Part shown: positions 1 through 8,800 of the stretch, piece after piece
How positions within the stretch are numbered: the first letter of the stretch is position 1
Layout: each line of letters starts with the position of its first letter
Assembly: GCA_965371245.1 (NCBI GenBank)
Contig: CBDUXT010000011.1
Location: 1-64,000, forward strand
From: CBDUXT01 sp965371245
GTDB lineage: Bacteria > Planctomycetota > Phycisphaerae > UBA1845
DNA: 64,000 nucleotides
Direction: 5' to 3'
Program-made: the position numbers and the translations under genes
The notes under the pieces: generated by a model
The model's database searches: none
The model's input: only the letters and a program-made list of their open reading frames with translations
Told to the model about the DNA's origin: nothing

Positions 1-2
1 GC

Positions 3-1484
3 GGCTTGAAGGCCTTTTCTAACGCGCGAACCCACCCGCGCTCGCTTATTTTGGGTCTAGACGGCTCTGACGTCGAGGATCTCCTGGGTTTCGGACTCGA
101 TGAACCCATCGGGATCGCCCTGGACGTTTCCGCGGGAAAAATGTACTGGACTGATTTATTGGCTGATCGGATCCAGCGCGCCAACCTCGACGGTTCTTCC
201 GTCGAAGACGTCATCACGGGGCTGCCAATTCCCTGCGCCCTCGCCCTCGATGTGTCCGGAGGCAAGATGTACTGGACAGAGCGGGTCGCCCTCTTTACTG
301 CCAGAATCCGACGCGCCAACCTCGATGGGTCCGCCGTAGAGAATCTAGTGGAGTCCGGCATCGACTTCCCCAGTGGCATCGCCTTGGATGTGGTAGCCGG
401 AAAGATGTACTGGACCGATAGCCGCGAAGACAGAATCCAGCGCGCCAACCTGGACGGCTCGGACGTCGAAACTCTGGTCACGGGACAGGTGAACCTGCAA
501 GGGATTGCCGTTGACTCTGGAGCCGGGTGGATGTACTGGGTGGATTTCAGTGCGGGCAGCATCCGGCGCAGCAGGCTTGACGGCTCGGACATCGTAACGC
601 TTCGCGCGGGATTGGGTCAGCCAGATGGAATCGCCCTCGATTTGCGTATCCCCGGAACCGATTGCCAGCCGAACGGGAATCGCGACGCATGCGACATCGC
701 CGAAGGGCTTAGCGAAGACTGCAACCTCAACGCCATTCCGGATGAGTGCGAGGCTGACTGCAACGACAACGGCGTCACCGACAGTTGCGATATCGCAGGT
801 GGCCTTAGCAGCGACTGCAACGGGAATGGAACTCCCGACGACTGCGAGCCCGACTGCAACGGGAACGCCGTCGCCGACTCGTGCGACCTAACGAGTGGTA
901 CGTCGCCGGACGTTAACGCCAACAGTATTCCCGATGAATGCGAGGCCCGAACGCCGCAAGTTCAGGCGGAGGGCTGCCGCTATGTGGCCGTGACGCCCGA
1001 GACGCCCGCTGCAATTGTCTCACAGGCTTTTCTGATCACCTCGCCTGACTACCCGTGTTTGTCCAAGTATATCCGAGCGGATGGCGGATTGGGAATGAAT
1101 CCGGTTTTCCAAACCGCTGAGCAGTGGCGTACTATACACGTGTTCGGGTCGGACATCACGCCGAGCAGCACTTATGTGGTTGTGGCTGAAAGTACGGCGG
1201 GCACGACCTCGGCGCCGCGGAGCGTCACAACGTCAAGTTGGGGTGATGTAGCGGGCGCCTTCGAGAGCGAACGTTGGGCGCCTCCCGACGGCGAGTTGTC
1301 CTTCATGGATGTTGTGGCCGCGCTCGACGGATTTGCAGCCAGTTCCGGAGCGCCACCGTTCGGCGCGGCCGACGTTCATCCCCAGATGCCTAACCAAATC
1401 GTCGATATAGTGGATGTCGTCATGGTGCTGGATGCCTTCCGCGGCCTCCCCTACCCGTTTGCCGGCCCACAGCCCTGCCCCTAG
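3..1484 (+). CDS. Secreted YWTD beta-propeller protein with dockerin-like C-terminus (5' partial)
   Basis: The reading frame is open to the left edge, so the gene is probably cut there; the first usable codon is a TTG at position 6, and no signal peptide is visible. The first ~215 residues hold about five LDL-receptor class B repeats (KMYWTD, IQRANLDGS, GIALD), which fold into a beta-propeller in known proteins. Residues ~220-315 are alternating acidic Cys motifs of the form DCNGNGTPDDCE and DSCDIAGG, resembling calcium-binding type-3 thrombospondin repeats. The last ~170 residues end in two F-hand-like segments (MDVVAALDGF and VDVVMVLDAF) and a Pro/Cys-rich tail. The same C-terminal design appears in the proteins at 13708-16950 and 28074-31619. 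A role at the cell surface or in secretion is inferred; no enzymatic motif is visible. Confidence 0.8.
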   Translation, partial: GLKAFSNARTHPRSLILGLDGSDVEDLLGFGLDEPIGIALDVSAGKMYWTDLLADRIQRANLDGSSVEDVITGLPIPCALALDVSGGKMYWTERVALFTARIRRANLDGSAVENLVESGIDFPSGIALDVVAGKMYWTDSREDRIQRANLDGSDVETLVTGQVNLQGIAVDSGAGWMYWVDFSAGSIRRSRLDGSDIVTLRAGLGQPDGIALDLRIPGTDCQPNGNRDACDIAEGLSEDCNLNAIPDECEADCNDNGVTDSCDIAGGLSSDCNGNGTPDDCEPDCNGNAVADSCDLTSGTSPDVNANSIPDECEARTPQVQAEGCRYVAVTPETPAAIVSQAFLITSPDYPCLSKYIRADGGLGMNPVFQTAEQWRTIHVFGSDITPSSTYVVVAESTAGTTSAPRSVTTSSWGDVAGAFESERWAPPDGELSFMDVVAALDGFAASSGAPPFGAADVHPQMPNQIVDIVDVVMVLDAFRGLPYPFAGPQPCP

Positions 1485-1911
1485 GTAGTCGTCGCTCAGA
1501 AACTCGTCAACGCTCTATCTTTCCGGGCTGAGAACGACAAGACCGAAGGCATGCACCAGAAAGTCAAGATAGTCCGGGCTGCGACGGCGCCGGGGTTGTC
1601 TTCACGTGAACCTCCGACGTGCAGGACGCCGCTCAACCCGTTCTCGGCCTCGCTGCTGCGATCCAGTCGCGCCGGTCCCTGCCGTCCCGATCGAACCACT
1701 CCATCAGCGTTTGCCCGTACTATTTCGCATCGACCGTCAGGACCCAAGCACGAGCGGAGCAGACGGCGTGTGCAAGTGTCCTCATGCCTCGACTGGACGA
1801 TATCGGCGGTCAACTGATGTCACCCGGGCTAGCCTATCTACGGCGACTACACAGCTAAACGGCGCGACGGGCCTATCTGCGGCTCCTCGAGTTTCGTGTA
1901 ACAAGAAGCCC
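1485..1911. other. Intergenic stretch, no convincing gene
   Basis: Several open frames cross this stretch on both strands. None has a ribosome-binding site, recognisable motif or plausible composition, and they overlap each other. No hairpin or tRNA was noticed. Confidence 0.4.
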
Positions 1912-2409
1912 TCATCTCTTGGGTGGGTCGATCCCAGTGCGTCGTTGCTGGATCCGCAGAAGCGCAGCCAACAGTCTGCCCAAGTCGGATGTGGTCACGT
2001 CGTCGAGGCCGGGCACGTGGAACATTTGGAGCAACCAGCCACGGAAATCCGCATCGCCCATACCAAGATTTCGACGCACATGGTCGGCAAACCCGAGCTG
2101 CCGGGCCGTCGCCGTTCCTTCCGGGCACGGGCCGTGCCCGCCGTTAGTGAACCGCTCGATCAGATCTGACGCTTGGAGCGGAGTGAGAGCGGAAATCGAA
2201 CCAGTCGGCGTCAACACACGCATCTCGTCGGTGTCGAACCCAAGTCGTCGGGCGATCGCGAAGAGTGCCCGGCGCTGCTCTGCGGTGATTGCTGAACGCC
2301 CGTGGCGCCGGCTTGGTGGCCTGCATTCCGATGGAGTCGATGCTAGCGTTGAACGAACCCGCCGCATGTGGAGCGTGCACGAGACGGCCTTCGGCGTTGG
2401 ATCAGGCAT
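1912..2409 (-). CDS. Hypothetical protein, possibly phage or integrated-element derived
   Basis: This 165-residue frame begins with an ATG that overlaps the stop of the small upstream frame by 8 bp. The first ~40 residues are Arg/Ser-rich and unremarkable. The rest reads like a helical protein: a segment at about residues 41-88 (ITAEQRRALFAIARRLGF, then LTPLQASDLIERF) resembles the short helical tail seen in some phage single-strand annealing and recombination proteins. A related spacing recurs near the C-terminus (TTSDLGRLLAALLRI). It lies next to a tRNA-Lys 3' fragment typical of an integration scar, so an origin in a mobile element is plausible. The family is not certain, and the start could lie further in. 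Confidence 0.4.
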   Translation of the reverse strand: MPDPTPKAVSCTLHMRRVRSTLASTPSECRPPSRRHGRSAITAEQRRALFAIARRLGFDTDEMRVLTPTGSISALTPLQASDLIERFTNGGHGPCPEGTATARQLGFADHVRRNLGMGDADFRGWLLQMFHVPGLDDVTTSDLGRLLAALLRIQQRRTGIDPPKR

Positions 2410-2662
2410 CGCCCGCCTCCAGGATTCGAGCGATCTGGGATAGCTGAGCGGGCGTCAGCTGAGCAGGGCACAAGTCGACCCAGGCTTTGAGTTTTCCGGA
2501 ATGCAGCGCATATGCAGCGCCCCGAGCATCTGGACTTGGCAGATGGGACGGTAAGTCGTTGTGCGGTCTATGTTTAGGTGCTTCTTGTTGCGCGGGTGAT
2601 TTCTGACTCTTAATCAGCGGGTCCGGGGTTCGAGTCCCTGGCGGTGCGCCTCGTGGAAGCAC
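2402..2662 (-). CDS. Small ORF running out of the tRNA scar, doubtful
   Basis: An 86-residue frame. Its N-terminal part (GTRTPDPLIKSQ) is simply the antisense translation of the tRNA-Lys 3' fragment and is unlikely to be a real protein start. The C-terminal half (KLKAWVDLCPAQ, LTPAQLSQIARILEAGDA) looks more protein-like and runs into the downstream ORF with an 8 bp overlap. If a gene is present, it probably starts at an internal non-ATG codon after the tRNA sequence. No function can be assigned. Confidence 0.25.
   Translation of the reverse strand: MLPRGAPPGTRTPDPLIKSQKSPAQQEAPKHRPHNDLPSHLPSPDARGAAYALHSGKLKAWVDLCPAQLTPAQLSQIARILEAGDA
2602..2650 (+). other. 3' half of a tRNA-Lys(CTT) gene; probable att-site scar
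   Basis: The sequence shows an anticodon arm with a 7-base loop CTCTTAA (anticodon CTT), a variable region, and a T arm with a 5-bp stem (2624-2628 with 2636-2640) closing the loop TTCGAGT. An acceptor strand GCGGTGC follows, then GCC. Upstream there is no D arm and no matching 5' acceptor strand GCACCGC, so this is not a complete tRNA. A 3' tRNA fragment of this kind is the usual footprint left by a tyrosine-recombinase element at the end opposite the intact tRNA. By that geometry the element would have lain to the left of the fragment. Confidence 0.7.
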
Positions 2663-2888
2663 TTGCTAGAAAAGGCGCTTGGTCAGCGCGCAACCTCAAG
2701 GGCCTGCCGAATCCGGCGGGCTTGCGGGGATGGGGTCATCTCGGCGGCCTTTCGGCGCGCGGGGCCGCTGACCACGCAGGTCTCCCTCGGTTTCCGGCAC
2801 GGCGCGCGGGTCCGACGCATGGACCTCGCCGCCGAGGTCCCGGGCCTCCTTTCCGCAATTCGAGCCCACCTTCCGCCACGGTACCCGT

Positions 2889-5800
2889 TCAACACACCTT
2901 CCAGATGAAGACCCGCCGGGTTTGAGTCACGACGTTGCCGCCGCTGTCGGTGGCCGTGAGCGTGATTTCGTGAAAGACGCCCGTACAGACGTTGCTGTAG
3001 AGTCGCACGGTGATCGTGGTTCCGGTGCCCAGGATGGTAACGCCGCCGGGTTGGATGTCGCCGCGGTCCGTTGTCCAGACCATGGCAGCCCCGGAAAGCG
3101 TGCCGTCTTCCGGGTCGATGGCCACGCCCTCGAACGTGACGTCCTTGTACCACAGCCCGAGCACCACATCCCGCCCGTCGTATAACCCAGCGGGGTCGTT
3201 GCTCGCCGGGTCTGAGTCTTGGGCCGGCACGAGAATCGTGACCGTCGGCGGCTGCGAGCAAGTTCCACAGCCAAAACTGACGGCTTCACCGGCACAGACG
3301 TCATCCCACGTGGTCTCACAGCAAAAGGCATCATTCGCACACACGCATTGCTCAACATCCGTTCCGTCGCAACCCGGGGTGCCGTTGGCCGAGCAGCAGT
3401 CTCCCGTACAGGCCCCACATTCATCGGATATTCTCACGCATATGCTGTCCCAAGCTACGTCGCAACAAACCGGATCAAGTGCGCAAACGCAGCCCTGTAC
3501 TGCCGAATCCGAACAACCCGGGGTGCCTCGGGCGAGGCAACAGGAACCCGCACAGGCTCCGCAGTCGGCCGTGCAGCTTGCGCAGGTCTCTTCAGCATCG
3601 CACACGCCATCACCACACACGGCCGGGCAGGTGCCACAGTCCTGGGAACACGTCTCGCAGGCTTCACCGGCGCCGCAAATGCCATCACCACAACAGGCGG
3701 TGCACGAGTCGCTGGCCAGGTTCGCGCAGCCGACGCCCCATTTTTCCGTGCAGCACAGTGGATCGATCACACACACACAGTCCGTGACGGTCAGGTCGAA
3801 GCATCCGGGCGTGACGTTGGGGCTACAGCAGTCCCCATCACAGGAGCCGCACTGCCGGGCCTCCATTGCGCATTGGGCGCTCCAGCCGACCGTGCAGCAA
3901 GCCGGGTCGAACGAGCAGACGCAGTCCTGCACGGTGGCGTCCTCGCATCCGATGCTTTCGTTCTTGATACAGCATGATCCCAGGCATGCACCGCAGTCCT
4001 CCTTGCACTTTGCGCACGTTTCTGCGGCGTCGCACACCCCATCACCGCACACGACCGGGCAGTCGTCGCAGTCCGGGACACACGTTTCGCAGGTTTCACC
4101 AATTCCACATACACCGTTACCACAACAGGCACTGCACGATCCGCTGGCCAGGTCCGCGCAACGGACGCCCCATTTTTCCGTGCAGCAGGTTGGATCGATC
4201 GCACAAACGCATTCCGTAACAATCGGGTCGGAGCACCCGGGGGTGTTGTTGATGGTGCAGCAGGCTCCCGTACACGGGGCGCAGTCCTCCTTGCAGCTTG
4301 CACACGTCTCTCCGGCGTCGCACGCGCCGTCCCCGCACACGACCGGACATTCGCCGCAGTCGTCCTTGCAGTTCGCGCACGTTTCTTCGACGTCGCATAC
4401 CCCGTCACCACACACGACCGGGCACGCGCCGCAGTCCGGGACACACGTTTCGCAGGATTCATCAATTTCACAAACACCGTTACCACAACAGGCGCTGCAC
4501 GAGTTGCTGGCCAGGTCCGCGCAGCCGACGCCCCATTTTTCCGTGCAGCAGGTTGGATCGATCGCACAAACGCAACCCGTGACGGTGGGGTCGAAGCAAC
4601 CGGGCGTGGGGTTGGAGCTACAGCAGTCTCCGGTACAGGAACCGCACTGCTGAGCCTCCATTGCGCACTGGGCGCTCCAGCCGACCTTGCAGCAGGTCGG
4701 GTCGAACGAGCAGACGCAGTCCTGAACGGTGGCGTCTTCACACCCGATGCTGCCGTTTTGGAGACAGCATGATCCCAGGCACGCCCCGCAGTCGTCCAGG
4801 CAGGCCACACACGTTTCATCGCCGTTGCAGACGCCGTCGCCGCAGACGATCGGGCATTCGCCACAGTCCGCGGGACAGTTCTCACAGTCTTCCCCGACCT
4901 GACATTCCTGGTTCCCACAGGCGACGATACAATCCGTGCAGTCCGGCGCGCAGGTCCGGCAACTCTCTCCCTCTCCGCAGACGCCGTCACCACAGCAAGC
5001 GGCGCACGTGTCGCTGGCCAGTGCGGCACACTCGTCGGTCCATCCCTCGGTGCAGCAGGCGGAGTCCGACCGGCACACGCAGTCCTGCACCCAGGTGCGA
5101 TCGCAACCGATCGAGTCGTTCGCGCTACAGCACGTGCCGGCGCAGCTTCCGCAGTCCCGATCGCAGTTGGCACAGGTCTCTCCGGCGTCACATGTGCCGT
5201 TCCCGCAGTTTCCGCCGCCGACGCAGCTACCGCAGTTAAGAATCGTGACCGCCTCGACGCACTCCGCCGTCCAGGCGGTCGAGCAACATGCCGCCATGGA
5301 TTCGCAAACGCATTGCTGGACTTGGAAATCGGTGCAGCCCGGACCGTGTGTCGAGCAGCATGCTTGGTCGCCGGAGTAGCGAATCTGAAGAAGCGCGTAG
5401 TCGCGCAGGTCAAAATCGAAATCGCCGTCCAGGTCCATGACTAACGCAGCGGCGCTGGCCGCCGCGCCGCAGGGAACATCCGGACCGCGCCAACAGTCAA
5501 ACATGCGCCGGTAGTCGGCCAGGTCGCAATCACCATCCCCATCGACATCACAGCCCTCCCGCTCGCATTCATCCAGCAGTCCGTCTCCGTCGGAGTCCGG
5601 CCGGCCGGCCGCTAGATCACAGTCGTCGGGGAGTCCGTTGCGGTTGCAATCAACCGTCGAATCGTTGAGCGCCACCCATACGAAACGGGACGTACCCGGC
5701 GCCCCGGCGAAATCTTCGTCGCCGTCGGCGTCCACATCCATCGTCGCGAGCGAGATCGCGCTTCCGGCCACCGCTGTAAAGGGCGCCCCGAACAGACCCG

Positions 5801-8800
5801 AACCGTCGTTGAGAATCAACCGCGTGCCGAACACAAGGTCCATGGACCCGTCGCGGTCGAAGTCCGCGGACGCGATCGCCGATGCGCTCGCCAAGCCCGA
5901 AGCGTATGGAAACGGCGCTACGAAAGTGCCGTCTCCGTTGTTCATGAGGACGAAGATGTTCGCCAACCCCGCGGCCACCGCAAGATCATCGAGGCCGTCA
6001 CCGTTCAGGTCGGCCGCCGTCACGGACGTTGGCGCCCCCCCGATGGCGATGCGCGTTTCCGGTAGAAACACGCCCGTGCCATCGTTAATCAAGATGGAGA
6101 TGTCGCCTGAATCTCGGTTGGCGCTGGCGATGTCGCGCGCGCCATCGACGTTGAACCGCCCGAGGGCGATGCTGGTCGGACGTCGCCCCACGTCGGGAAA
6201 CCGATCGGCGCCGCGCGGCGGGATGAACCCCAGCCACGATCCGTCGTCGCGAAGCCCCTGGTTCATCACAATCGTCAGTTGGGCCTGACCGGTGCCGCCG
6301 GCCGCCGCCGAGTTGGCAATCACCAAGTCATCGAATGGGTCTCCGTTGAGATCCCCGGCCTCAATAGCCAAGGCACGGAGACTGGCGACATCCCGGATCA
6401 TGGGGCCGAATGAAGCGCGCACGAACGTTCCGTCGCCGTTGTTGAGCAGGACATCGAGGTCGCTGGTGAGCCGAAAGAGGTCGCCGCTTTCGAAGACATA
6501 CACGATGTCGAAGTCGCCATCGGTATCGACGTCGGAAACCGTGACGGCCCAGGGCGAGCCCGGGATGGCGCCCAGTGGACAGCCGGCACAAGATGGCGTT
6601 CTGTAGTTGACCGCGGAGTCGAACCCCAGCCAGTCGCCGGTCGGGCCGTCACCCAGGTTCATGAGGACCGAGACGGACGGCCCGAAGGACGATCCGTTGA
6701 TGTTTGCGACGACGAGGTCGGCGAAGCCGTCGTCGTTGAAGTCGGCCGCCGCGATGGATGACGGGTCATCCTCGACGGTAAGCGTGACCGAGCGCACGAA
6801 GTTCGCGACACCGGAGGCCAGGTCGCAATCGTCGGGCTCGCCGTTTCCGTTGCAGTCTGGTTCACATCGATCGAGTCGGCTGTTGCCGTTGCAATCGTTC
6901 CCGGCGAGTTCGAGAAAGTCGGCGACTCCGTTGCCGTCACAGTCGGGAATGATGATGCCGGTCTTGAAGATGCCGCGCCCATGGGTCACCGCGAGAAGTT
7001 CGTTGTTCTTCCAGATCAGGTCGTTGACGATGACATTGGCCGGTCCGTCGTTGACCGCCGACCAGGTGTCGCCATCATCCTGCGACGTGTATAGACCCTG
7101 GTCGGTGCCGACGTACAGCCAGCCGGGTTGTTGCGGGTGAATCTGAATCGTGTTGAACTGTTCGTTGGGCAGGCGGGCGGGCGGCGTGCCCATGATCGAC
7201 TCCCACCGTCTTCCTCCGTCTTCGGTTTTCCAGACGCTAAGGGCCAGGAATCCGCCGTATGTGAGATAGACCCGGTTGGCGTCGGAGGGGTCGATGCGGA
7301 TGCGTGTGACGTAGCCGCGGGGAAGCCCGAACGGCAGGGCAAGATCGACGCGCCTCCACATCGGTCCGGTGGGACAGTTCGGGCACAGGCTGCCGGTGGG
7401 GTAGGGCGGACAGATCAGGCACGGGGCGCACGGGGGGGTGGTCGGGTTCGCCGCGGTCCCATTCGTGGTCATAAACACCTGACCGTTCATGTGGCCGACC
7501 CAGATCGTGTTCGAGTCGGATGGGGCGATATCAATGGCCGATATGAAGTTGCGGGCAGCCACCGTCGGGGCCGGCCCCTTGATGACCTCCCAGGTGGGTG
7601 ACGCCGCCTTGGCATTGTTGGTTCGCCAGAGGCGAGCGGCACCGGAGAGAAGCCGGTTCGGGTTGCCAAGGTCCATGATGAGCGGTGAATAGAACAAGGC
7701 GCTGGAACAGCACGCATCGATGTGATCGCCCGCCAGAATGGAAGGACAGGGGCCGTTGCCGCCGGTGACCGTTTGACCGTGGATGTACCCTCGGCCCGAG
7801 CGAAAGACGCGAGCCCTCACGTACTCACCATAGAAGACCGTGGGGTCCGTCGGATCAATCGCACAATAGCCCCCGTCGCCGCCGAACACGGTCGACCAGC
7901 CTTCGGGGCCGCCCGCGGGGTCGCAGTCCGTTCCCGGGCAGTCGATCGGGCAGCTCATGCAGTCCTCGCCGGCTTCACAGGTCCCGTTGCTGTTACACGC
8001 TGAGGGGACGAAGTGGGGCGTTCCGTTGTCCTGCGTTCCGCCGAGAAGAATCCCGGTGGCAGGGTCCACGGCCGCGTGGATGAACTGGGTCACGCCGAGC
8101 TGGTTGTTGAGTTCCCGCCAGCCGAAATCCGGAAAGGTGCAGACGTTGCCGCGATTGTCGCACACCTGGCCGGTGGGGCAGTCGGCGTTGGTGGCGCAGG
8201 CGGTCGTCGGCAGGACGCGTAGCACGTCGTCCGTTCGAAAGATTCCGCCATCGCACCCTTGAAACACGGTTTTGTTTGCCACTGCGTCGAAGTTCGGATG
8301 TTCGATGATGATGTGACGATCGGCGTGCGAGCCCCATCCGATCTCGCGAAAGGATGCGCCGCCGTCGAGTGTTCGGACCAGAGCGCCTCCGCCGAGCACC
8401 AGGCGGTTGGCGTTCGTGGGGTCCACCCACACGGCCGTGTCGTACTGTCCTTGCCCCCAGTGATGACCAGCCACGCCTGCGGGGTTGAAGTTGCGCCCGC
8501 CATCGGTGGACTTCCAGAGTGATCCGTTACCCGTTCCCAGAACCGCGTAAACGATACTGGGGTTCGAGCGGGCATAGGCCATCTCAACCCGTCCGCGCGG
8601 GCGGCTGACGACCGGGTCGCCGGCGAAGTAGGTACGCGCGAGGTCGGACCTGAGGGTCAAAGTGTTGGCACCGGAGACGCTGGCGACGATCGCGACCGCG
8701 CTGGAGAAGCCGCTTCCAATGGTGACTGCGTCACCGCCGGCAAAACCGGCCGTCGAAGCCACGTTGATCGAGTCGGGATTGGTGTCGGTGTCGGGAACGA

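Noticed and set aside
2581..2650. A complete tRNA-Lys gene
   Set aside because: No D arm and no 5' acceptor strand upstream. Only the 3' half is present.
3010..4653. A 547-residue plus-strand frame, Ser/Gln/His-rich
   Set aside because: It is antisense to the Cys-rich module array of the giant protein. Its regular composition only mirrors those repeats.
5638..6606. Long plus-strand open frames opposite the giant protein (for example 5638-6288)
   Set aside because: They are the antisense of the FG-GAP region, where the coding strand is clear from repeats, signal peptide and ribosome-binding site.
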